Below are positions 1-7,320 of a stretch of 9,604 nt of DNA, in pieces. The stretch is taken from the NCBI GenBank assembly GCA_945860255.1, contig CAMAQI010000079.1:1-9604 (forward strand), in the 5' to 3' direction. The number at the start of each line of letters is the position of its first letter. The first letter of the stretch is position 1. The translations under genes and the position numbers were made by a program. Origin of the DNA: Methylacidiphilum caldifontis. GTDB taxonomy: Bacteria > Verrucomicrobiota > Verrucomicrobiia > Methylacidiphilales > CAMAQI01. The notes beneath the pieces were generated by a model, which saw nothing but the letters and a program-made list of their open reading frames with translations, ran no database searches and was not told the DNA's origin.

Positions 1-197
1 CTCCTTCTTACGACGCTTCTCCCAGACAAGCTACAAACTCGTCCGTTGGTTGAGATCCCACTGGAAAATTAACTCTTCTCTGACCAACGCCCTAAATCAA
101 TTAACACTTCTTTATTCAAAACTTTGAAAAAGACAAGGGAACACCGATGCTTTTTAGCGAAGTTTGATTAAGTTGCTGAACTTTTTACTTCTTTATC
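1..197. other. Left-edge region, possibly the tail of an upstream gene
   Basis: No convincing complete gene is visible here. On the plus strand, the frame starting at base 2 stays open for 41 codons to a TGA at 125-127 and reads like a basic, helical C-terminal tail (begins SFLRRFSQTSYK, ends LTLLYSKL). The frame starting at base 1 is open for 23 codons to a TAA at 70-72. Either could be the end of a gene that starts outside the window, but runs this short occur easily by chance. I saw no strong hairpin followed by a T-run after either stop. The stretch from about 128 to 197 is AT-rich and looks non-coding. Confidence 0.25.
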
Positions 198-220
198 GAT
201 AATGATATGATACTATCATT
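198..220 (+). promoter_or_regulatory. Candidate extended -10 promoter inside an inverted repeat, upstream of the chemoreceptor
   Basis: Bases 201-207 (AATGATA) and 214-220 (TATCATT) are a perfect 7-bp inverted repeat with a 6-base spacer, preceded by GAT at 198-200. Within it, TG-A-TATGAT at 203-211 fits an extended -10 element (5 of 6 matches to TATAAT plus the TGn motif). No good -35 hexamer lies at the right distance, as expected for extended -10 promoters. Transcription from here would start near 218 and give a leader of about 55 bases before the ATG at 273. A repressor bound to the repeat would cover the -10. The GATAATGAT segment resembles one half of a Fur box, but the other half does not match well, so I do not assign a regulator. 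Confidence 0.35.
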
Positions 221-272
221 GAGTTGCATTGAAATCAGCCAAATTACATTCAATATTCACAATGGAGTTACT

Positions 273-1778
273 ATGAAGTGGTCTGTATCAAAGAAAGTCT
301 ATCTCGTTACCTTAGTCGGGATTTTGAATGTTACCTGGACAGGGCTTGCGGCCTATTTTAGTGCCCAGCAGATTGATAAAATTATTCTTCAAAAACAGAA
401 CCTCGTCTCGGCGCTTCAAAATCATATGACTGCCGATATGATGCATGATGCCATCCGAGGGGATATTCTCGAGACGCTTCACTGCATTAATACGAAAGAT
501 TTTGAGGGGATAAAAGAGTGCAAATCAGCACTTTCTGAACACATCGAAATTTTTGAGAAATCGATGCAAAAAAATGCCGCATTGGATTTAAATCCTCAGA
601 TCAAAAAAAACCTTGAAAGCGTCATTCCTGAACTTACCCGTTATACGCAAGTGGCAGAAAAAATAGTAGCGACTGGCATGAGGGAACCGGCAGCAGCAGA
701 CTCTCTCTACTCTCCCTTTCTTGAAATTTTTGAGGACCTTGAAAAGGATATGGCGATTGTTTCCGAAAAAATCGAGGAATCGTCAAAGGCGTGCACAATG
801 TTATTAAATCATGAAACTCAAGATTTAGGCTGGCAGATTTTAATTTCCATTTGTGTTGGTATAGCGATTAACTTTTCTGTCTCTACTGTTATGACTCGAT
901 GGATTCCGAAACCGTTCAAAGTCATCACCGATCATCTTCATCAAATTGCAGAGGAAACCGTCCGCTCTTCATCACTCGTCTCAGCATCGAGCGTGAGTCT
1001 CTCCAATTCCTCGAATACCCAAGCCGCCTCCACTGAAGAGACTAGTGCTTCCCTCGAAAGTATCAGTAATAATACACGTAAAAACGCTGAAAATACTCAA
1101 CAGGCACAAAAATTGGCGATTCTCTCCAAAGAGCTGACTGATGAAGGGGAGAAAAAAATGCAGGACTTAGCCGCTGCGATGACTCTGATTCAAACTTCAA
1201 GTAATGAAATCAGCAAAATCATCAAAACAATCGATGAGATTGCCTTTCAAACCAATATTCTTGCCTTGAACGCCGCAGTCGAAGCGGCCCGCGCAGGAGA
1301 GGCCGGAGCTGGATTTGCGGTGGTCGCTGATGAGGTTCGAAATCTTGCGCAACGCAGTGCAATTGCTTCTCAAGAAACAGAATCCAAAATCGCCCAATCC
1401 CTCTCCTCAAGTAAAAATGGAATTTCAATCACCAATCAAGTTCAAGAAAATCTCACAAAAATTACCTCTAACATTCATGCGATGAATGATCTCATGAAAG
1501 AGATCTCTCAATCTTCAGTTGAAGAAACGGAGGGGATCGAACAGGTGACCAGCGCGATGCATCAGATCTCAAGCTTGACACAAAAAAATGCAGCGAGTGC
1601 GGAAGAGACCTCCAGTGCCTCAACCGAGTTAGAAGCACAAGCTGAACGTCTTAAGGATATGGTTCATCAGTTAGAACTTGAAATCAGTGGAGAAAAAACC
1701 GAGCGAACATTTTATACCGAAAATTCTGGAACTCCCTTTTCAAAACAAACAAAGCGTCCGTTACTTGGTGGATTTTAG
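273..1778 (+). CDS. Methyl-accepting chemotaxis protein (transmembrane chemoreceptor)
   Basis: This is a membrane chemoreceptor that would signal through CheW/CheA to the motility apparatus. I chose the ATG at 273 (501 residues) because GGAG sits at 264-267, 5 bases upstream. The longer in-frame start at 207 lies inside the probable promoter and has no ribosome site. Residues 9-31 form TM1 and 185-207 form TM2. Between them is a roughly 150-residue, mostly helical sensory domain of the four-helix-bundle kind, with no recognisable ligand pocket. The cytoplasmic part is a long coiled coil with the hallmark hairpin at about 322-363 (FQTNILALNAAVEAARAGE, then GFAVVADEVRNLAQRSA). Candidate methylation-type Glu pairs lie at about 253-262 (STEETSASLE) and 440-456. 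No full HAMP domain is evident: TM2 runs into a short helical linker and then the coiled coil. There is no C-terminal NWETF-like CheR tether; the protein ends in RPLLGGF. No che or flagellar gene is in the window. Confidence 0.95.
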   Translation: MKWSVSKKVYLVTLVGILNVTWTGLAAYFSAQQIDKIILQKQNLVSALQNHMTADMMHDAIRGDILETLHCINTKDFEGIKECKSALSEHIEIFEKSMQKNAALDLNPQIKKNLESVIPELTRYTQVAEKIVATGMREPAAADSLYSPFLEIFEDLEKDMAIVSEKIEESSKACTMLLNHETQDLGWQILISICVGIAINFSVSTVMTRWIPKPFKVITDHLHQIAEETVRSSSLVSASSVSLSNSSNTQAASTEETSASLESISNNTRKNAENTQQAQKLAILSKELTDEGEKKMQDLAAAMTLIQTSSNEISKIIKTIDEIAFQTNILALNAAVEAARAGEAGAGFAVVADEVRNLAQRSAIASQETESKIAQSLSSSKNGISITNQVQENLTKITSNIHAMNDLMKEISQSSVEETEGIEQVTSAMHQISSLTQKNAASAEETSSASTELEAQAERLKDMVHQLELEISGEKTERTFYTENSGTPFSKQTKRPLLGGF

Positions 1779-2662
1779 TGAAACTTCTCCTCGTTGATGG
1801 GCATTACTATCTCTATCGTTCTTTTCACGCCATTCAAGGACTTGCCAACGCGCAAGGTCATCCGACCAATGCCTTGTACGGTTTGACCAAGGCGGTTAAA
1901 CGGATGATCCAAGATCTACAGCCGGATCGCATGCTCCTCGTCCTCGACGGCGGGGTTCCCCAAGAGCGGATGGATCTCGTCCCGGAGTATAAAGCCCAAA
2001 GACCGTCGATGCCCGATGATCTCGCCCGTCAAGTCGATCAAGTCCCAGAACTGATGGAGGCACTCGGTATTCCGATGGCACAATGGATCGGAGAGGAGGC
2101 GGATGATGTAATCGCCAGCTATGCGAAAGCCCATCATCAAGGGGAGACGATCATCGCCAGTAATGACAAAGATTTAATGCAACTGGTCAACCCCCAGGTC
2201 CGTATCTATCAGCCGCAAAAAGAGGGGTTTGATCTGCTCGGCGAACAAGAGGTCGAAGCCAAGTGGGGCGTCCCCGCTCATCTGATTGGAGATCTCCTCG
2301 CCCTCACGGGAGACAGTGCTGATAATATCCCCGGAATTCCGGGAGTTGGACCTAAAACCGCTGCGAAATGGATTAAGACCCATGGATCATTGACGCAACT
2401 TCTTGAGCAGGCACCGACCCACCCGGATGAAAAAATTAAAAAAGCCTTTCAAGAACATGGAGTCCAAGTGCAAAAAAATCGAACCATGGTTCGTCTTCGA
2501 GCTCTCGCTCCCCTCCCCATTCCGATACCTAAATTGATCGTTGAGCCTCGATACGATAAACAGATCCCGCTCTTCCAGGCCCACAACTTCAAAACCTTCC
2601 TGAAAGAGGCACAAGCCGCCTGGAAATCCAATCAGCCCTCCGTTCAAGGGGAGCTATTCTAG
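1778..2662 (+). CDS. Stand-alone 5'-3' exonuclease / flap endonuclease (DNA polymerase I N-terminal type)
   Basis: This 294-residue protein has only the 5' nuclease module of DNA polymerase I (PIN-like 5_3_exonuc_N followed by the helix-hairpin-helix SAM fold), as in stand-alone Xni/YpcP-type proteins. Such enzymes remove 5' flaps and RNA primers using divalent metals. Metal-binding acidic residues typical of the family are in place: D7 (LLVDGHYYLYRSF), D57 (LVLDGG), E107/D109/D110 (GEEADDVIA), D130/D132 (SNDKDLMQLV) and D179/D182 (LTGDSADNIPG). The H3TH motif PGVGPKTA follows at 188-195. The arch basic residues are present in PEYKAQRP (69-76). The start is GTG at 1778; its G is the last base of the chemoreceptor stop TAG, and GGTGG lies just upstream, so translation is probably coupled. 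G+C is visibly higher than in the preceding gene. The family assignment is firm. Whether it belongs to replication/repair or another process is not shown by the sequence, and E. coli Xni is thought to have lost some metal ligands, whereas this set looks complete. Confidence 0.95.
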   Translation: MKLLLVDGHYYLYRSFHAIQGLANAQGHPTNALYGLTKAVKRMIQDLQPDRMLLVLDGGVPQERMDLVPEYKAQRPSMPDDLARQVDQVPELMEALGIPMAQWIGEEADDVIASYAKAHHQGETIIASNDKDLMQLVNPQVRIYQPQKEGFDLLGEQEVEAKWGVPAHLIGDLLALTGDSADNIPGIPGVGPKTAAKWIKTHGSLTQLLEQAPTHPDEKIKKAFQEHGVQVQKNRTMVRLRALAPLPIPIPKLIVEPRYDKQIPLFQAHNFKTFLKEAQAAWKSNQPSVQGELF

Positions 2663-2698
2663 AGCAAAGAGAGTGGATTTGTAAAAAATAGGGAACAA

Positions 2699-2727
2699 GA
2701 GAGCCTTTTTATTTTTCTCTCATTTTT
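2699..2727. terminator. Weak candidate two-way terminator between convergent genes
   Basis: The exonuclease gene and ccoI converge with only 46 bases between their stops. GAGAG (2699-2703) can pair with CTCTC (2717-2721) across a 13-base loop. On the plus strand the stem is followed at once by ATTTTT; on the minus strand it is followed by a TATTTTTT run after several bases. The stem is short and the loop large, so this is a weak terminator at best. It overlaps the last codons of ccoI. Confidence 0.25.
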
Positions 2728-5060
2728 AAGGGGATCCCTTGAACGGCGATCAAAAGGGTGACAATCGAACTCGAGGGCATCAAGATTGCCGCTAGAACTG
2801 GACTCATTCCTCCCCATATGGAGATCCCGACCGCAACGAGATTGTAAAGGAGCGCAAATCCGATCACGGCATAAATCGTCCTCTGACGAGCCCGAGCCAC
2901 CTCGAAAAGGGCTCTGATTCCTTTTAAGCTCCCTCCTAACCAGTAAAAATCGGATTTCTTTGATAAAAATCCGCGATCAATTGCCGGTGTTCCGGAGCAA
3001 TAACTTTGATTAAAGGCCAAACTGTCGTTGGCCCCATCCCCCAACATCAACGTGTCTGAGTTATTATTTCTCTCAAACCACTGAGCCTTCTCCTGAGGAG
3101 TCATTCCAGAAAAGAGATTCTCTTCAGGTATCCCCAGAACTCTTCCCATCTCCTTTACCTTTTCCGAACGATCTCCGCTCAAAAGATATATCTGATAATC
3201 CTCTCTCAAAAAATCGTGGATCGTCTCTAGCGCCTCATCACGAATTTTTTCTTTAAACTGAAAATGACCGATGATCTTTCCGGCAGAGACCCAGAGAGTT
3301 TCACTCCCTTGATCCCCAATCACCCAAGAAGAACGTCCCAGTCGATCGATCTGACCTCCTTGTCTCATTTCAACCCCTTTGCCCACAATTTCCTCAACCG
3401 CACCGATCATCGGATCTGTATCTAAATGAGGCTGAGTTGCCAGAAGCTCCTTTCGAAGAGCGGTGCAAACGGGATGAAGACTCGATCTCACTAATGAGAA
3501 TAATCGCTTTTGCTGCTCAACACTAAACTCTCTCAATCGTTGTGGTGACTCCAACTCAAGGGATTCAACGGTTAAGGTTCCAGTTTTATCGAAAATAATT
3601 TTTTTTACCCGAAGCAAACGATACCAAAGTGTCGACTCCCTCAAATAAACCCCCACTCTTCTTAGTGAAAGAGCAGCCCGATCATCAATCATCGGAATCG
3701 CAACCCCTGAGGCACAAGGACATGAAACAACGAGAATCGACGTCACAATTTGCAATGCTTTAAATAAATTCCCGGTTTTCCAAAACCATCCACACCCTGC
3801 CACAGCAGCGACGACTAAAATCAATAACAAATAATATTTCACGAATCGCTCGAGTGTCAGATTGCGATGACTCTTTTTCTCCTGAACCGCTAATAAAGAG
3901 CAGAGAAGTGAATCGTTCCATTGCTCCTTAGCTTCTAGTAATATCGATTCAGACTGAAGACTTAACGCCCCCGCAGGAATGATCTCTCCTTGCTGGTAGT
4001 GGCGAAGCTCTGTCTCGCCATTGATCCAATCCATCCCAAAGCTTCCCTCATTGGAGAGAAAGATCGACTGAACGGGAACTGGTGCCCCTGAAAGGATTCG
4101 AAAGCGAGTCCCGATCTGAATGGCAGAGTGAGGAATCTTCTCATTCGAAGATTCCGCTAATACATCCGTCAGCGACTCCTCCTCTTTAAGTAATCGATCG
4201 CGATTCTGCTCGACACTCTTTAAGTGCGCCCATCTGCCAACAAGCATTAAAAAGGTAAAGGTCGAAACAAATTCTAAGTACAAAAAATCACTTCGATTTT
4301 GACTCCACGCAATGATGGAAGAAAGATAAGCAAATCCGATCCCCAATCCGATCGGGATATCGACATGATAAACTCCGTGCCTTAACCCGTTCCAACAACG
4401 TTTTAAAAAATAACTTCCGCCAACAAGGACGCTTAAGGTCGAAAAGAAGAGTAACAGCCGCGCAAATAAAGGGGCGTATTCAAATGTTTTTTCCATTCCT
4501 AAATAAGTCGGAATCGCAAAAAGCATCGAATTCATCGCAAAAGCTCCACAAAGACCGATTCGAGAAAGCAGTCGACGGCTCTCAGCCTCCTCTTTCAATG
4601 AGGACTTTCCTAATAAATATCCATAATGTTGAATTTTGTTTGCAAATGCGATCAAATCAATTTTCCCCCGTTTCCACTTCAATGTCATCGATCCTGCACT
4701 TGAATCAATCTCACAGGAAATCGCCCCAGGTTCTTTGAGATACAGCTTCTCTAAAAGCCAAATACAGCCGACACAGGTGATTCCTTGAACGGAGAACTTT
4801 CCTTTAAGATCGATTTGAGCGCTTTGCTCCTCAATCTTGACTCTCTCCGCAATCCACTGGTAGTCACGATTCTGAAAAATAGTCGAAGGAGGGGGTTGCG
4901 ACTTTCCCTCTTGAAAATCATAAAATTGATCAAATCCATTGTCACGAATGAGTTGGTAGACATATTCACATCCGGCACAACAAAAACGGCTAGCCGATTC
5001 TCGATTGCGAACGGGAGTTCCACAATGCAAACAAACGAGCGAAGAGGAAACGGCACTCAT
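2709..5060 (-). CDS. ccoI: CcoI/FixI-type Cu(I)-transporting P1B ATPase
   Basis: This 783-residue P-type ATPase is encoded with cbb3 oxidase genes. The family (CcoI/FixI, also CopA2) exports Cu(I) across the inner membrane for insertion at the CuB site of CcoN. Domain order: an N-terminal Cys cluster (C10xxC13, C27, C28, C31) typical of the FixI metal-binding domain; an HMA domain with C96xxC99 (GITCVGC); about eight TM segments; actuator loop with NGET at 347-350; CPC at 447-449 in TM6; phosphorylation site D491KTGT; SLHP at 527-530; and GDGxND at 674-679. YN (739-740) and MxxSS (761-765) in the last two TM helices complete the Cu(I) ligand set known from CopA. Two deviations stand out: NGE where TGE is usual in the actuator, and CPCASGVAIP instead of the usual CPCALxLATP. 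The ATG follows directly on the TAA of the upstream gene and has no visible Shine-Dalgarno site, implying termination-reinitiation. It is the last gene of the operon visible here; no ccoS follows. Confidence 0.95.
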   Translation of the reverse strand: MSAVSSSLVCLHCGTPVRNRESASRFCCAGCEYVYQLIRDNGFDQFYDFQEGKSQPPPSTIFQNRDYQWIAERVKIEEQSAQIDLKGKFSVQGITCVGCIWLLEKLYLKEPGAISCEIDSSAGSMTLKWKRGKIDLIAFANKIQHYGYLLGKSSLKEEAESRRLLSRIGLCGAFAMNSMLFAIPTYLGMEKTFEYAPLFARLLLFFSTLSVLVGGSYFLKRCWNGLRHGVYHVDIPIGLGIGFAYLSSIIAWSQNRSDFLYLEFVSTFTFLMLVGRWAHLKSVEQNRDRLLKEEESLTDVLAESSNEKIPHSAIQIGTRFRILSGAPVPVQSIFLSNEGSFGMDWINGETELRHYQQGEIIPAGALSLQSESILLEAKEQWNDSLLCSLLAVQEKKSHRNLTLERFVKYYLLLILVVAAVAGCGWFWKTGNLFKALQIVTSILVVSCPCASGVAIPMIDDRAALSLRRVGVYLRESTLWYRLLRVKKIIFDKTGTLTVESLELESPQRLREFSVEQQKRLFSLVRSSLHPVCTALRKELLATQPHLDTDPMIGAVEEIVGKGVEMRQGGQIDRLGRSSWVIGDQGSETLWVSAGKIIGHFQFKEKIRDEALETIHDFLREDYQIYLLSGDRSEKVKEMGRVLGIPEENLFSGMTPQEKAQWFERNNNSDTLMLGDGANDSLAFNQSYCSGTPAIDRGFLSKKSDFYWLGGSLKGIRALFEVARARQRTIYAVIGFALLYNLVAVGISIWGGMSPVLAAILMPSSSIVTLLIAVQGIPLKMREK

Positions 5061-5768
5061 TTATTTGGTTGTTGTCGGAAAGCAGGGTAAGGAACTTCCG
5101 TGACAGGGCTTCGCCGCATTCATAAACTCGCCATAATAGAGTCTCCCACTCATGATCAAAACCGCAAGGATGGCAATCACTCTTCGAATCAGAGTTCTCC
5201 GTTCGGGACTCAAGAGTGACTGGCATCGAATCCAAAAAAGCTGTGAAAGGCCATAAATTGGAACGGTTCCAAGAACAAAGCCGATCATGATCCACATCCC
5301 CCAGAAGGGACTCCCCGAAAGAAAAGCGGCTGAAGTCGATAAATAAAGGGGGGTACAGGGGAGCAACGGCGTAATCAATCCCAGACTGAATCCAGACTGA
5401 TTTTTAAACCGTAAAACCAACGGATAAGTCCAACGAGAACGCTGAAATCCCCAGCTCCCTGGAGTTGTCTTGAACTCCCATCCCCACGCCAAAATGAAAT
5501 AGACTCCCAGAAAAAAAAAGCCAACGATCTTCAAGGGCTTAAGAGGAATTCCTTCAAAAAAAACGGATCCTAATCCCCCTGCAATCGATCCCAAAATCCC
5601 GTAGGAAATCATTCGTCCAAAATGATATTGAGCGAAGATCTTTCGATTCTTTGAAGGGGAATCAGCCCTCGCGATACTACAGCTTAAAGGAGCACACATC
5701 CCCACACAGTGAAAACTCGTGATGAAGCCAGCAACAACTGAGCCTAAAAATAGTCCCCATTCATTCAT
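5061..5768 (-). CDS. SafE/TauE-like (DsbD_2-type) membrane protein linked to cbb3 oxidase assembly
   Basis: A 235-residue polytopic membrane protein with about six hydrophobic segments. The motif HCVGMCAP at 20-27 near the N-terminus and LLPCTPLYL at 135-143 are the signatures of the 'sulfite exporter TauE/SafE' group that resembles the transmembrane domain of DsbD (PF13386-like). C25 and C138 correspond to the conserved Cys pair. Members are commonly encoded beside ccoG and ccoI and are thought to help metal or redox handling during oxidase assembly; sulfite export is an annotation name, not something shown here. The usual LLPCG is LLPCT here. The C-terminus carries an unusual CHGSSLPC (222-229) tail before the stop, a possible extra metal or disulfide site. 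GGAG lies 6 bases before the ATG, and the ATG directly follows the TAA of the preceding small gene. The family is clear; the specific role is inferred from context. Confidence 0.85.
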   Translation of the reverse strand: MNEWGLFLGSVVAGFITSFHCVGMCAPLSCSIARADSPSKNRKIFAQYHFGRMISYGILGSIAGGLGSVFFEGIPLKPLKIVGFFFLGVYFILAWGWEFKTTPGSWGFQRSRWTYPLVLRFKNQSGFSLGLITPLLPCTPLYLSTSAAFLSGSPFWGMWIMIGFVLGTVPIYGLSQLFWIRCQSLLSPERRTLIRRVIAILAVLIMSGRLYYGEFMNAAKPCHGSSLPCFPTTTK

Positions 5769-5906
5769 TTATTTCTCCACTTCAACGGGAACAGGGGTCA
5801 TTCCGATTGTTTTTGAGAAAGGGATAAACCATCCCCAAAGAATAAAGATCATCGCAAACCAGATTACAATCCAGATCCAAGGATTCGTTTTAAGCCATTG
5901 TTTCAT
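5769..5906 (-). CDS. 45-residue Trp-rich single-pass membrane protein in the ccoH/fixH position
   Basis: This short gene fills the whole space between ccoG and the SafE-like gene. It begins MKQWLKTNPWIWIVIWFAMI and has one hydrophobic segment at about 10-30, then a short tail ending PVPVEVEK. Six of its first 26 residues are Trp (4, 10, 12, 16, 24, 26). The positive N-terminus suggests an N-in topology with the tail in the periplasm. It ends in TAA directly abutting the next ATG and starts 4 bases after the ccoG stop, with AGAGG 12 bases upstream. An alternative ATG four codons earlier (5918) would overlap ccoG by 8 bases and add MNKR. In cbb3 operons this position is usually held by ccoH (fixH), whose product is about 150 residues with one TM helix. 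This could be a minimal CcoH reduced to its TM anchor, or an unrelated small subunit; I do not recognise a specific family. Exact packing and clear membrane character make it a real gene in my view. Confidence 0.75.
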   Translation of the reverse strand: MKQWLKTNPWIWIVIWFAMIFILWGWFIPFSKTIGMTPVPVEVEK

Positions 5907-5910
5907 CCTC

Positions 5911-7317
5911 TTATTCATCCTCTTTCGAACCGGGCCCCAAAAACGGAACCGTTTTCGAGATCGAAAAACGATTTACCTCGGACTCGATCTCAATTTTCAC
6001 TGAAAACTGCCCATGATACGCCGATTGAGGAAGCGTAACGATCACCGGTCTCATCACCTCTCCTAATGCAGGGATCTCAATCTCCTCATGTACCCCATTG
6101 CCAACAATCGGATGGTCATGACTTTCAATCTCTAACCTACATTTCACCGATTCATTTTTTTTATTTAAAATACGAACCATATATTGATTCCGGATCATTC
6201 CTTTCTCAGAATCTAAATAATAAGGGGCGCCCACCATTCTTAAGGCACTCATCGACACAGGACGAATTCCAAATATTGCCCAGCTCATGACTGCGACCCC
6301 AATCAATAAAAAGAGCGTATAAAGAATCATTCGAGGACGAATGAACTTTGTTTTAAAACCCTTTAACCCCTGTAAGGAGTCATAGCGAATCAATCCCTTA
6401 GGTCGATCCAACTTTGTCATCACCTCATTACAGGCATCAATGCAGTTAGAACAACCGATACATTCGATTTGTAATCCCTGGCGAATATCAATCCCCGTCG
6501 GACAGACCTGCACACAGCGAAGACAATCGACACAATCCCCCGCCCCTTCAGTTCCAAGCTTGCCCCGAGGCTCTCCTCGTTTCTCATCGTAGCCAATGAT
6601 TACGGAATGATCATCGATTAAGGCCGATTGAAATCGACCATAGGGACAAAGCACAATACAGAACTGCTCGCGGAACCAAGCGAAATTAAAATATAAAGCA
6701 AACGTCACAAACATCGTCTTGAGAAAATAGCCCCACTGATCCCACGGTTTCGACTGGATCATTTGATAGAGCTTCGGGAGGGAGATAAAATAAGAGAGAA
6801 AAACATGAGCAATGAGAAAGGCTAAGGCAAAAAAGAGAAAATGTTTGACCGCCATGAGTCGTATTTTGCGAAAATTCCATGGTTGATTTGCGAGAGCTTT
6901 GCGTTCAATCGCACCTCCCTCCACCAAGCGTTCGATACGCCGAACCACATGGTCTAAAAAAACCGTTTGAGGACAGCCCCAGCCACACCAAACTCGTCCT
7001 AACAACGCTGTCACATAATAAAGGGAAAAAGCAACCCCTGAGACCACAAAGAAACCAAGCCAGATATCTTGTCCTACAAAAGTGAGCCCAAAGAGGTGAA
7101 ATTGATTCTCCTCAATATCTAAAAAAACAGCCGGGTTACCATTGATCTGAATCCACGGAAGGGCCGAATAGAGAAAGATTAATCCATACCCAACAACACG
7201 CCGCCAAAAAGTAAAGCGGCCCGAAACATCAGCCGGATAAATCACCCTCCGAGAGCCATCCTCATTGATCGTGGTGACACTATTTCGATTCGGCCTCTTA
7301 ATTTCGGATGATTTCAT
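5911..7317 (-). CDS. ccoG: CcoG/FixG/RdxA membrane iron-sulfur protein
   Basis: This 468-residue protein matches CcoG, which is known to act as a membrane Cu(II) reductase feeding Cu(I) into cbb3 assembly. About five TM helices are visible (around 41-55, 85-105, 157-178, 200-215 and 329-349). The membrane part carries CGWGCPQ (111-117) and CIVLCPYGR (220-228). Next comes a two-cluster 4Fe-4S ferredoxin domain with C262, C265, C268, C272 and C286, C289, C292, C296. The last about 110 residues form the Ig-like periplasmic FixG C-terminal domain. All Cys ligands are intact and the length is normal for the family. The ATG lies 3 bases after the ccoP stop with no strong ribosome site, so coupled translation is likely. 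Confidence 0.97.
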   Translation of the reverse strand: MKSSEIKRPNRNSVTTINEDGSRRVIYPADVSGRFTFWRRVVGYGLIFLYSALPWIQINGNPAVFLDIEENQFHLFGLTFVGQDIWLGFFVVSGVAFSLYYVTALLGRVWCGWGCPQTVFLDHVVRRIERLVEGGAIERKALANQPWNFRKIRLMAVKHFLFFALAFLIAHVFLSYFISLPKLYQMIQSKPWDQWGYFLKTMFVTFALYFNFAWFREQFCIVLCPYGRFQSALIDDHSVIIGYDEKRGEPRGKLGTEGAGDCVDCLRCVQVCPTGIDIRQGLQIECIGCSNCIDACNEVMTKLDRPKGLIRYDSLQGLKGFKTKFIRPRMILYTLFLLIGVAVMSWAIFGIRPVSMSALRMVGAPYYLDSEKGMIRNQYMVRILNKKNESVKCRLEIESHDHPIVGNGVHEEIEIPALGEVMRPVIVTLPQSAYHGQFSVKIEIESEVNRFSISKTVPFLGPGSKEDE

Positions 7318-7320
7318 CGA

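Noticed and set aside
207..272. Longer N-terminus for the chemoreceptor starting at ATG 207
   Set aside because: The start lies in the palindrome and promoter candidate with no Shine-Dalgarno site; ATG 273 has GGAG at good spacing and gives a normal N-in TM1.
1197..1428. Minus-strand open frames inside the chemoreceptor gene
   Set aside because: They lie opposite the highly conserved hairpin region of a clear gene, have no ribosome site and resemble no family.
2729..2740. AAGGGGATCCCTT palindrome as a terminator
   Set aside because: It lies inside the ccoI coding sequence, has a 3-base loop and is not followed by a T-run in either direction.
4484..5090. Plus-strand open frames opposite ccoI and the SafE-like gene
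   Set aside because: They are antisense shadows of well-supported coding sequence with no start signals.
5719..6003. Plus-strand 94-codon frame across the ccoG / small gene / SafE junctions
   Set aside because: It is antisense to three tightly packed genes, with low-complexity composition and no ribosome site; the minus-strand reading explains the region better.
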